A stretch of 5,827 nucleotides of DNA from Alphaproteobacteria bacterium (GCA_030428405.1 JAUIEH010000200.1:1-5827); one strand, 5' to 3'. Shown: positions 1 to 5,416, numbered from the stretch's first letter. Numbers and translations: made by a program. Notes: a model not told the origin generated them from the letters alone.

Positions 1-361
1 GCGTCAGGGCGCCGGTCGCGCGCGCGGCTTCAAAATCCTGAAGCGTGCGCGCCGGCTGATCGAGTTCGTAATAGGCCGTGCCGCGCAGCTGCAACACGAT
101 CGAACGCTCATAGGGCGTCAGACCGTCCAGGTTCATGGCGCGGTTCAACGCGTCCAGCGCGCTTTGATAGTTTGGCGGTTCGGCGGAAAGCGCGGTCTGC
201 GCCTCCAGCACGATTTCGCCAGCGCGCGGGCTGAACGTGCGGTTTTCTTCTTCCTCTTGGGCGATCGCCGCGGAAGCCGTCAGCCCCGCGAACAGGAGCG
301 CGACCGCCGCGCCGACCGCACGGGCCGCTCGGAGTTTCTCTAGCAGCGACTTGAGCGCCAT
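1..361 (-). CDS. Secreted TPR-like protein of the Ton locus (C-terminus outside window)
   Basis: This is the last visible gene of the operon. It starts with ATG at 361, preceded by the purine-rich stretch GGTGGGTGA, and runs off the left edge after 120 codons. Residues 1-34 form a signal peptide: a basic start (MALKSLLEKLRAARA), a hydrophobic core and an AIA|Q cleavage site, so the mature protein should be periplasmic. An acidic run (EEEEN) follows. From about residue 47 the sequence is helical with TPR-like spacing: A-x-x-A-L-x-x-L-N-R-A-M near 66-76, then R-G-T-A-Y-Y-E-L and D-F-E-A-A-R near 93-114. TPR proteins are commonly encoded directly after tonB in TtpC-type loci, where they are thought to act as protein-protein scaffolds. 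The exact role is unknown. It lies 55 nt after the tonB stop. The TPR call rests on a partial sequence, but the signal peptide and reading frame are clear. Confidence 0.8.
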   Translation of the reverse strand, partial: MALKSLLEKLRAARAVGAAVALLFAGLTASAAIAQEEEENRTFSPRAGEIVLEAQTALSAEPPNYQSALDALNRAMNLDGLTPYERSIVLQLRGTAYYELDQPARTLQDFEAARATGALT

Positions 362-416
362 ATTCAATCACCCACCATTTCGCGGAGCGCGCATGCAAGC
401 CGCGCCCGCGCAGTCA

Positions 417-1067
417 TTACTCAGTCAAGCGGAACGGAAATTCGACCTGCAGGCCCCGACGGACCACGGCCTGACCTTCCTGGACCCGCGGCTGATAGCG
501 CCAGCGCTCGACCGCGCGGATCGAAGCGCGCTCGAACATTGACGACGAGCACGTCGCGGAGATGTTTGCGGTCGTGCCGTCAGGATTGACGTCGAACGTC
601 ACCACGCAGCTTCCTTCCAGCCCGCGCTCGGCGGCGCGACGCGGATATTGCGGCTCCAAGCGAACCAAAGGCTGCTCATCGCGGTCAGAGACGACGACTT
701 CAAAGTCACTCTGATTGACTTCTTCCGGCTGAATTTCCGGCAGCCGACCCAGCGTGCTGGCGAGACCTTCGGCCGGACGCTCGGCGCGCGCGGCTTCAAT
801 CCGCGGCGGCGGCGGCGGCGTGCGCACTTCTTCGGGCTGCTGCGGACGGTTCGAGCGGATCGAAATATCGGAGTCCGTACGCTGAGAGGTGATTTCGATA
901 TTGACCGCCTCGATGTTGCGATCAGGCGGCTCGGCGTCCGAGAAAATCAGCCCACGCATCACGAGAAACAGGGCGACGGTCACGATCGCCGCCAGCGGCA
1001 AACCGATCAGAAGTCGGAAAATGCCCGGCAGTCTCGCCCCGCCTCCAGCTGTCGCAGTCATCGCCAT
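417..1067 (-). CDS. tonB: TonB-family energy transducer, short TonB2-like type
   Basis: TonB links the proton-motive force used by ExbB/ExbD at the inner membrane to TonB-dependent outer-membrane receptors. The 216-residue product has a single N-terminal membrane anchor (about 17-40), a periplasmic linker with a short proline tract (PPPPP, 84-88), and a C-terminal TonB domain (about 133-216). The domain begins with the typical P-x-Y-P-x-x-A motif (139-145) and contains the conserved F-D-V-N-P-D-G turn and E-R-W-R-Y-Q-P (187-193). The linker is short and only weakly proline-rich, and the anchor has no histidine. Classical enterobacterial TonB has a conserved anchor histidine, so this protein resembles the TonB2 class that works with TtpC. 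Cys154 and Cys173 lie at the two ends of a predicted beta-hairpin. The start at 1067 has GGGAG 8 nt upstream. It sits 42 nt after the second exbD. Confidence 0.93.
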   Translation of the reverse strand: MAMTATAGGGARLPGIFRLLIGLPLAAIVTVALFLVMRGLIFSDAEPPDRNIEAVNIEITSQRTDSDISIRSNRPQQPEEVRTPPPPPRIEAARAERPAEGLASTLGRLPEIQPEEVNQSDFEVVVSDRDEQPLVRLEPQYPRRAAERGLEGSCVVTFDVNPDGTTANISATCSSSMFERASIRAVERWRYQPRVQEGQAVVRRGLQVEFPFRLTE

Positions 1068-1109
1068 TCTCGTTGCTCCCGCGCAGCGCCCCGCCGGCGC
1101 AGCGTCAAA

Positions 1110-1514
1110 TTAATTCGGACGTACCGAAACATACTGGGTTGGCACGCCGGTCGACTGCAAAGTCTCCATGACTTCGTAAACGACCGAGAATCGAGCCGTC
1201 GCGTCGCCCTGGACAATTGCGCCGCCCTGCGGATTTTCGGCGCGCAGCGCCTCGATCACGGGACGAATGTCGCGAATGTCGACTTGCCGGCGATTGATCC
1301 AGACCTCGTCCTCATTCGAAATGGCCACCAGGATCGTCTCGCGGAGATTCTCGTCGAACGAGTTCACCTCCGGACGCGAAACGTCGATGCCCGGCTCCTT
1401 CACGAAGACGGCGGTGACGATGAAGAAGATCAGCAGGATGAACACGACGTCGAGCATCGGCGTCATATTCAGTTCGGCTTCTTCCTCTTCGGCTCTAAAG
1501 CCGCGGCGCGCCAT
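1110..1514 (-). CDS. exbD: ExbD/TolR-family biopolymer transporter, second copy
   Basis: ExbD is the single-span partner of ExbB. It carries the membrane aspartate needed for proton-driven motion and a periplasmic domain that contacts TonB. The 134-residue product has a short acidic cytoplasmic end (EEEEAE, 9-14), then the family signature N-M-T-P-M-L-D (16-22). Asp22 is the expected counterpart of the essential aspartate of E. coli ExbD. The membrane helix spans about 23-41. The periplasmic domain (about 60-134) shows the usual ExbD/TolR pattern: I-L-V-A-I-S, then W-I-N-R-R-Q-V, then a C-terminal V-M-E-T-L-Q-S-T-G. A strong AGGAGG lies 5 nt before the ATG. It is 14 nt downstream of another exbD whose membrane segment is nearly identical while the rest is diverged. 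Confidence 0.95.
   Translation of the reverse strand: MARRGFRAEEEEAELNMTPMLDVVFILLIFFIVTAVFVKEPGIDVSRPEVNSFDENLRETILVAISNEDEVWINRRQVDIRDIRPVIEALRAENPQGGAIVQGDATARFSVVYEVMETLQSTGVPTQYVSVRPN
1411..1469 (-). repeat. 59-bp segment shared by the two exbD genes, copy A
   Basis: This stretch of the second exbD encodes most of the signature and membrane helix. It matches 1848-1906 of the first exbD at 55 of 59 positions by direct reading. Only one difference changes an amino acid (V versus I after the conserved Asp); the other three are synonymous. Confidence 0.9.
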
Positions 1515-1519
1515 ACCGG

Positions 1520-1525
1520 CCTCCT
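1520..1525 (-). promoter_or_regulatory. Strong ribosome binding site of the second exbD
   Basis: AGGAGG on the minus strand sits 5 nt before the ATG at 1514, inside the 14-nt gap after the upstream exbD stop. It is the best Shine-Dalgarno match in the operon, so the second ExbD may be well translated. The first exbD has only 5 nt after exbB and no comparable site. Confidence 0.75.
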
Positions 1526-1528
1526 CGC

Positions 1529-1948
1529 CTAAAAGTCTTCTGGTTCGCGCACGACGACACCGACCGCGCCGGATGCGTTGGCCGCATCAAACACGCGCGT
1601 GACGATGCCGTGATGCGCATCCACGTGAGATCGAATGACCACCGCACTGCGTCCGGCCGCACGGTTGTCGACCATCTGGCGCTGAATGCCGGCGGTGACG
1701 CGCGCGACATCGACCATGCGGTTGTTGATGAACACGAAATTATTCGCATCCACCGTCACCAGAATGGACGGCGCGTTGGTCGGGTTCTCGGGCTGCTCGT
1801 CCGACTGCGGCTGGATCATCTCGACGCCGTTTTCCTGCAGGAAGGTGGCCGTCACGATGAAGAAGATCAGTAGGATGAACACGATGTCGAGCATCGGCGT
1901 CATATTGACGTCGGCGCTGTCTTGAGCTCTCCGCAATCGTCTACGCAT
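1529..1948 (-). CDS. exbD: ExbD/TolR-family biopolymer transporter, first copy
   Basis: This is the first of two tandem ExbD proteins, 139 residues long. It has a very basic cytoplasmic start (MRRRLRRAQ), unlike the acidic start of its neighbour. The signature N-M-T-P-M-L-D follows at 15-21, with Asp21 as the predicted functional membrane aspartate and the helix at about 22-40. The periplasmic linker is hydrophilic and asparagine/proline-rich (Q-S-D-E-Q-P-E-N-P-T-N, about 49-59). The folded domain follows, with S-I-L-V-T-V-D, F-I-N-N-R-M-V-D and a final V-G-V-V-V-R-E-P. The start at 1948 lies only 5 nt after the exbB stop and lacks a clear Shine-Dalgarno, so translation is probably coupled to exbB. 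Both ExbDs keep the signature and domain, and neither looks degraded. Confidence 0.95.
   Translation of the reverse strand: MRRRLRRAQDSADVNMTPMLDIVFILLIFFIVTATFLQENGVEMIQPQSDEQPENPTNAPSILVTVDANNFVFINNRMVDVARVTAGIQRQMVDNRAAGRSAVVIRSHVDAHHGIVTRVFDAANASGAVGVVVREPEDF
1848..1906 (-). repeat. 59-bp segment shared by the two exbD genes, copy B
   Basis: Partner of 1411-1469, covering the same codons of the first exbD. Similarity drops sharply on both sides of the segment. Confidence 0.9.
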
Positions 1949-1953
1949 GCCGG

Positions 1954-2487
1954 CTACTCGATCTGCATGTCGTCAGCGAGGCGATTGATATTATTTTTCG
2001 CCGCCCGCTCGACGAGGTTGGAGAGGAACAGACCCGAGAGGGCCGAGACCATGCCCGCCATGGTCGGAATAGTGGCCTTGGAGACGCCCGCGGACATGCC
2101 GCGCGCACTCGACGAGCCGGTCGCCGCCATCACGTCGAACACCGCGACCATCCCCGTCACCGTGCCCAACAGACCAAGCAGCGGCGCGATCGCGACAAGC
2201 GTCTTGATCAGTTCGACATTCTGCTCGGCGCGCTGACGCACCTCGGAGATGATCTTCTCACGACGCCAATGCGACGGCCGCGAGAATTTATCCGGCACGC
2301 CCCGCCATTCGGCGATTGCGCGGCGGCGGTCGACCGGGAACGACAAGCGCCAATAGGCGAAGCGCTCCAGGATGAAGGCCCACATGATGAATGTGGCGAC
2401 CATGATTGCGACCAGGACATCGCCCCCGGTCTCCAGAAACGCCTGGAGACCGGAGATGGCGGTCGCGGGATTGAGGAAATCGCCCAT
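1954..2487 (-). CDS. exbB: ExbB-family proton channel subunit (TonB2-type)
   Basis: ExbB forms the inner-membrane channel ring around ExbD and powers TonB. This 177-residue, three-span form has a first helix at about 23-43, a cytoplasmic loop with many Arg and Trp residues (45-90), and the MotA/TolQ/ExbB core (about 91-165). The core shows A-P-L-L-G-L-L-G-T-V-T-G-M (101-113), with Thr109 in the conserved G-T-V-x-G position, and a last helix starting K-A-T-I-P-T-M-A-G-M-V-S-A-L. This last motif differs from the A-L-x-T-T-x-x-G-L form in the TtpC-like neighbour. It is shorter than enterobacterial ExbB (about 244 residues), as expected for the TtpC-partnered form. AAGGA lies 7 nt before the ATG. 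The gap to the upstream gene is 15 nt. Confidence 0.94.
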   Translation of the reverse strand: MGDFLNPATAISGLQAFLETGGDVLVAIMVATFIMWAFILERFAYWRLSFPVDRRRAIAEWRGVPDKFSRPSHWRREKIISEVRQRAEQNVELIKTLVAIAPLLGLLGTVTGMVAVFDVMAATGSSSARGMSAGVSKATIPTMAGMVSALSGLFLSNLVERAAKNNINRLADDMQIE

Positions 2488-2502
2488 TGGGCCGTCCTTC
2501 CC

Positions 2503-3894
2503 TTAACCGCGGCTCTGCTGAGCCTGTTCTGCGACGATGCCAGCGGCTTGCTCTTCCAGGATCTGCTGCACCGACCGGCTGGCGGACGAGGTGAAGGAGT
2601 GGATGAGCAACAGCGGAATGGCGGCGATCAGGCCAAGCATGGTCGTAACCAGGGCCTGTGAGATGCCGTCCGCCATGATGCGCGGATCGCCGGTGCCGAA
2701 CAGCGTGATCTGCTGGAAGGTCACGATCATGCCCGTAACCGTACCGAGCAGGCCGAGCAGCGGCGCGATGCCGGCGGCGAGCTTCAGGAAGTTCAGGCCG
2801 AAATCGAGGCCCGAGCTTTCGCGAATAATGGCTTCGTCAAGACGCAGTTCGAAGGATTCCAGATCCGAACCGCGCGCTTCTTCCGCGACCAGCATGATGC
2901 GTCCGAGCGGATTGCCGCGACCAGCGCGCGAGCTGCGCGCCTGTGCACGGACCCGGGCGGCCGTCATCGTCAGGACAATGATGCGGAACAGACCGAACGC
3001 CACGCCGAGCGCCATGATGCCGAGCGTGATGTAGCCGACGATGCCGCCCTGATCGACGCGTTCGCGCCAGGTCGGGGTGTCGACGACAAGGCCGAGCAGT
3101 TCGCCGCGCGACGGATCGACCGGACCCGCGACCAGCTGGCCGGGATTGGCGTTGATCAGATTGCGTGCGCCGCCGACGACCGCCGAAACAGGATCGCGGG
3201 CCAGAACCGTCAGAGACGGCGTAGAGCTGGCGTCGTAATCGAGGAAGCGCGGACGACCGCGATCATCAGCAAACGCCGTGAACGAACCGACGCGGATGAC
3301 CGGAGCTTCGGCGGCTGCGTTGTTGCGCAGATTGCCGACGCGGGTCGTGAACTCCGCGACGTCGCGCTGGTGCACCATCTCGTGGAGCATGGTCGTCCAG
3401 ATCGTGTCGAGGTCCCGCCGGGTCGGCAGGGTCGACGAGGTCGCGATTTCGTTGAGCGTGCCCGAGCGGTTCGGGAACTGAGCCGAGATGATCGACGCGT
3501 CGATCAAGCCGCCGACGTCAGTCGCCGCCTGACGCGCAACGCCGAACAATTCGCCGAAGTCGCCCTGCGCCTGACGCAGCTGCTCTTCCAGATCAATGAT
3601 GCGTTCGTCATTGGCGTTGAACTCTTCGGTGAGTTCTTCGCCCTCCGCGACGAGCGCCTCATATTCGGCGGTCGCCTCGTCGAGCAGACGCTGTTGCTCG
3701 TTGACGCGCTGACGGAAGCGGGCTTCGCGTTCGCGCGATTCAGAGCTGAGCGCCGCACTGTCCTGACGGACGCGGTTGAGCAGTTCTGCGAGCGAGGACG
3801 CCGGTTCACGCTGGGCGGAAGCGGGCGCGGCCAGCATGGCGGCGCCGCCGATGAGCGCCGCGGCTGCGGCGAGAGTTCTAAATCGTTTCAACAT
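2503..3894 (-). CDS. TtpC-like MotA/TolQ/ExbB family protein with periplasmic coiled-coil domain
   Basis: The protein has 463 residues. A signal peptide (1-27, ending ASA|Q) leads to a long periplasmic region. This starts with a heptad-like charged coiled coil (about 34-118) and continues with a globular part (about 120-280). A transmembrane helix follows at about 286-310. The C-terminal MotA/TolQ/ExbB core contains A-P-L-L-G-L-L-G-T-V-T-G-M (377-389) and A-L-V-T-T-M-L-G-L-I-A-A-I-P (414-427). This is the architecture of TtpC, the fourth component of the Vibrio TonB2 system, where it is required for TonB2-dependent iron uptake. The start at 3894 is chosen over an in-frame ATG at 3918 because it gives a clean signal peptide and has GAGGGG 6 nt upstream, whereas the longer form would overlap the preceding gene. 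The exact cargo served is not shown by the sequence. Confidence 0.92.
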   Translation of the reverse strand: MLKRFRTLAAAAALIGGAAMLAAPASAQREPASSLAELLNRVRQDSAALSSESREREARFRQRVNEQQRLLDEATAEYEALVAEGEELTEEFNANDERIIDLEEQLRQAQGDFGELFGVARQAATDVGGLIDASIISAQFPNRSGTLNEIATSSTLPTRRDLDTIWTTMLHEMVHQRDVAEFTTRVGNLRNNAAAEAPVIRVGSFTAFADDRGRPRFLDYDASSTPSLTVLARDPVSAVVGGARNLINANPGQLVAGPVDPSRGELLGLVVDTPTWRERVDQGGIVGYITLGIMALGVAFGLFRIIVLTMTAARVRAQARSSRAGRGNPLGRIMLVAEEARGSDLESFELRLDEAIIRESSGLDFGLNFLKLAAGIAPLLGLLGTVTGMIVTFQQITLFGTGDPRIMADGISQALVTTMLGLIAAIPLLLIHSFTSSASRSVQQILEEQAAGIVAEQAQQSRG

Positions 3895-3900
3895 TTGCCG

Positions 3901-3906
3901 CCCCTC
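3901..3906 (-). promoter_or_regulatory. Ribosome binding site that sets the TtpC-like start
   Basis: GAGGGG on the minus strand, 6 nt before the ATG at 3894. It overlaps the TGA stop (3907-3905) of the DUF3450 gene, which suggests coupled translation and argues against the upstream ATG at 3918. Confidence 0.65.
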
Positions 3907-4687
3907 AGCTTTCGCCATCGCCGTCCGCCGGGGTCGGTCCGGGCACAGGGGCCAGGAACACGTTCGGCGTGGTCACTTCGTCAGCCATGCGGATCGCCTG
4001 GCGGATTTGCGGACGGAAGCCGCCGTCAAGCGAGCGCCAGTCGCCAGCTTCGGCGTCCCAGATGCCCGCTTCGGAATCGTCTTGCGTCTGATAAATGAAC
4101 GCCAGGCGGCCGATCATCAGGAAGTCGACGGTCGCAGCGTTTTCATCATTGGTCAGCGGTCCCTCATAGGTGTTGAGGAAGCGGCCGTAGTCGGTTTCGA
4201 TCTGGTAGGCTTCGAGGATGAGGCGATAACGCTCGGCGGCCGAGACGTTCCGGTTGTTCATCACTTCGCGAAGCCGCTCGACGCGCGCGCGGCGGTCATC
4301 GAGCAGGAACGGCAGGTCGAGTTCGATGAATTCGGCGAGCGCGTCGATCATGTCGTGCTGCATCGGCAGCAGGCTCGTCGTGATGTCGTCGACTTCCTCG
4401 ATCTGACGCTCAAGGTCGGAGAGGTCGTTGCGCTGGCTCTCAAGGAACACGCGCTGCTGATCAACGAACAGCTGCTGGCTGTCGATGCGCTGCAGCGTTG
4501 CGCGATACTCGCGGAAAATGTCGCCGCGAGCTTCGTCGAGCTCGTCGATCCGGTCCTGGGACGCGCGCGCAGAGGCTGTTGCGCCCTCTGCTTCACGCAC
4601 CGCTTCTTCCAGCTGCGCCGCCGCCGGTATGGCGGCGGTGAAAGCCGCGATCGCGCCTGCAAACGCCCATCGCAAATTTTTCGTCAT
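3905..4687 (-). CDS. DUF3450 family periplasmic coiled-coil protein
   Basis: First gene of the Ton locus, 260 residues. Residues 1-24 are a signal peptide (MTKNLRWAF, hydrophobic core, AAA|Q), so the mature protein should be periplasmic. Residues about 25-105 are highly charged and helical with coiled-coil spacing. A more conserved block follows (about 117-175): F-I-E-L-D-L-P-F, then R-L-R-E-V-M, then A-E-R-Y-R-L-I-L-E-A-Y-Q-I-E-T-D-Y-G-R. The tail is proline-rich (PVPGPTP). I recognise this as the DUF3450 family, which has no established function but is typically encoded directly before ttpC-exbB-exbD-tonB. Its coiled coil beside that of the TtpC-like protein invites a role in the same periplasmic assembly; this is inference. 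The start at 4687 is chosen because it opens the signal peptide and has G-rich sequence upstream. The in-frame extension to 4933 looks non-coding. Confidence 0.88.
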   Translation of the reverse strand: MTKNLRWAFAGAIAAFTAAIPAAAQLEEAVREAEGATASARASQDRIDELDEARGDIFREYRATLQRIDSQQLFVDQQRVFLESQRNDLSDLERQIEEVDDITTSLLPMQHDMIDALAEFIELDLPFLLDDRRARVERLREVMNNRNVSAAERYRLILEAYQIETDYGRFLNTYEGPLTNDENAATVDFLMIGRLAFIYQTQDDSEAGIWDAEAGDWRSLDGGFRPQIRQAIRMADEVTTPNVFLAPVPGPTPADGDGES

Positions 4688-4995
4688 GCTCACCCGCCTC
4701 AAGATCACGCCGACTGCCCGCGCCGCGGAAATCGACGCGCCGGCTAATTCGACTGCTTGGCTAGAACAGGCCTTTGCGCGCCTGATCCGCCCCCTGATTA
4801 CACCCCGCACGGGGCTTCCGCTATTCTGCAAAGCAGCAGCGCCCGCCCCGTACACCTTGTCGCCGCTGTCGCCCCCCTCGACTAATGCGCGGCGAAGTTG
4901 CGCGCCAACTCTTAATCCAAACGACGCTACCATTCCGTTTCGCTGGGGATCAACACGCTCGGGCGCCAGAAATCATGTCGTTTGACGATTTCAGG
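4688..4995. other. Gene-free region between tRNA-Gln and the Ton operon
   Basis: I see no credible gene here. Frames are open because of high GC, but they show no recognisable protein features. The region should hold the Ton operon leader. I could not find a convincing sigma-70-like promoter, and I see no AT-rich Fur-box-like inverted repeat. Small inverted repeats occur at 4802-4813 (CCCCG/CGGGG) and 4826-4836 (CTGC/GCAG), too short to interpret. Transcription reading through from tRNA-Gln, which points the same way, is possible. Confidence 0.6.
4969..4992 (-). terminator. Weak hairpin just after tRNA-Gln, possible terminator or processing site
   Basis: On the minus strand, 3 nt after the CCA end of tRNA-Gln, outer arms GAAATC and GATTTC pair fully. 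Inner arms GTC and GAC close an AAAC loop, with a two-base AT bulge on the 3' side. Only three T residues occur at the end and no T tract follows, so it would be a poor intrinsic terminator. It may instead stop 3' trimming, or be chance. Confidence 0.3.
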
Positions 4996-5069
4996 TGGCT
5001 GGGGCGCCAGGATTCGAACCTGGGATCGCGGGACCAAAACCCGCTGCCTTACCGCTTGGCCACGCCCCA
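4996..5069 (-). tRNA. tRNA-Gln (anticodon UUG)
   Basis: A complete 74-nt cloverleaf is readable on the minus strand with the CCA end encoded. The acceptor stem TGGGGCG/CGCCCCA forms 7 pairs. The anticodon stem GCGGG/CCCGC closes the 7-base loop TTTTGGT, putting TTG at 5037-5035. The T loop is TTCGAAT. The weak first pair (U1-A72) and G73 discriminator are typical of tRNA-Gln. It reads CAA, and CAG by wobble. It points toward the Ton operon and away from the neighbouring tRNA-Pro. Confidence 0.97.
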
Positions 5070-5074
5070 ACAGG

Positions 5075-5101
5075 AGAAAACCCGAACCCGAGCCGGGTCG
5101 G
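5075..5101 (-). terminator. Terminator-like hairpin in the 5' leader of tRNA-Gln
   Basis: Minus-strand arms CCGACCCG (5101-5094) and CGGGTTCGG (5090-5082) form 8 pairs with one bulged T around a GCT loop. One G and then TTTT (5080-5077) follow. This has the shape of an intrinsic terminator, yet it lies between the candidate promoter and the tRNA, with its T tract ending 7 nt before the mature 5' end. It may end an unseen upstream transcript, attenuate the tRNA, or simply be leader structure trimmed by RNase P. Confidence 0.4.
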
Positions 5102-5107
5102 CGGAGG

Positions 5108-5136
5108 TGTTTAGCGACTGCCGCCACGCGGTGCAA
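5108..5136 (-). promoter_or_regulatory. Candidate promoter for tRNA-Gln
   Basis: On the minus strand, TTGCACC (5136-5130) and GCTAAACA (5115-5108) are separated by 14 nt. These resemble the Caulobacter housekeeping consensus as I recall it (TTGACGS, 10-14 nt, GCTANAWC), matching 6 of 8 positions in the -10 element. It would give a leader of roughly 30-35 nt before the tRNA. Pattern match only. Confidence 0.4.
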
Positions 5137-5159
5137 TGGCGAGTGGGTCGCATGGCCCG

Positions 5160-5188
5160 TTGCATGGTGCGATGCGGACCGATATACG
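5160..5188 (+). promoter_or_regulatory. Candidate promoter for tRNA-Pro
   Basis: TTGCAT (5160-5165), a 17-nt spacer and TATACG (5183-5188), ending 10 nt before the tRNA 5' end. Spacing and distance are right for a tRNA promoter. The stretch after the -10 is very GC-rich (TCCGCGCC), as in discriminators of stringently controlled stable-RNA promoters; that regulation is inferred. Confidence 0.45.
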
Positions 5189-5198
5189 TCCGCGCCGT

Positions 5199-5275
5199 CG
5201 GAGTATAGCTCAGCCTGGTAGAGCACCGTCTTCGGGAGGCGGGGGTCGCAAGTTCGAATCTTGCTACTCCGACCA
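5199..5275 (+). tRNA. tRNA-Pro (anticodon CGG)
   Basis: A complete 77-nt cloverleaf with encoded CCA. The acceptor stem CGGAGTA/TACTCCG has 7 pairs including the C1-G72 pair usual for bacterial tRNA-Pro, with discriminator A. The anticodon stem CCGTC/GGCGG (one G-U pair) closes the loop TTCGGGA, with anticodon CGG at 5233-5235, reading CCG. The D loop contains CAGCCTGGTA, and the T arm is GCAAG/CTTGC with loop TTCGAAT. CCG should be a common proline codon in a genome this GC-rich. Confidence 0.97.
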
Positions 5276-5285
5276 ACAAGGTCCT

Positions 5286-5310
5286 ACGCGGCTCAGCTGC
5301 GTTTGGATTT
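5286..5310 (+). terminator. Candidate terminator after tRNA-Pro
   Basis: Ten nt after the tRNA, arms ACGCGGC and GCTGCGT form 7 pairs (one G-U) around a TCA loop at 5286-5302. TT, GGA and TTT follow. The T tract is interrupted, so efficiency is uncertain, but the position suits separation of the tRNA from sppA. Confidence 0.45.
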
Positions 5311-5329
5311 ATCGAATTTCAGTAAATCA

Positions 5330-5359
5330 TTGTCACTGTCGGCTGGCTGCGCCTAAATC
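5330..5359 (+). promoter_or_regulatory. Candidate promoter for sppA
   Basis: TTGTCAC (5330-5336), a 15-nt spacer and CCTAAATC (5352-5359). The -10 element matches 7 of 8 positions of the Caulobacter-type consensus GCTANAWC as I recall it, and the -35 matches 5 of 7. It lies 57 nt before the sppA ATG and after the tRNA-Pro hairpin. Confidence 0.4.
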
Positions 5360-5416
5360 CTGGCGAAGCGCAGCGCTGACAAAAGGTCGCGCGCGGTCAG
5401 TCGAGCGAGAGAGACG

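Noticed and set aside
648..1532. Long plus-strand frame opposite tonB and exbD
   Set aside because: Arg/His-rich shadow of two well-supported minus-strand genes, with no family features or start signal.
2487..2503. Flagellar motor (MotA/MotB) or Tol-Pal interpretation of the channel genes
   Set aside because: A TonB gene lies downstream, no OmpA-like MotB, TolA, TolB or Pal is present, and the N-terminal coiled-coil form fits TtpC.
3370..4747. Long plus-strand frames opposite the TtpC-like and DUF3450 genes
   Set aside because: They mirror the strong minus-strand genes; high GC leaves complementary frames open. No signal peptide, motif or ribosome binding site.
4688..4933. In-frame N-terminal extension of the DUF3450 gene
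   Set aside because: It would bury a clean signal peptide behind 82 residues with no features, and the ATG at 4687 fits the family better.
4961..5012. Short repeat of the tRNA-Gln 3' end (GGGCGCCAG at 4961-4969 and 5002-5010), as a possible attachment-site remnant
   Set aside because: Nine bases of GC-rich sequence is too short, and no integrase or foreign-looking DNA is present.
4885..5208. Plus-strand reading frames containing GRQDSNLGSRDQNPLPYRL
   Set aside because: This is antisense translation of tRNA-Gln, another recurrent false protein motif, not a gene.
5049..5279. Minus-strand reading frame with VARFELATPASRRRCSTRLS
   Set aside because: It is the antisense translation of tRNA-Pro, a well-known false protein seen in many annotations.
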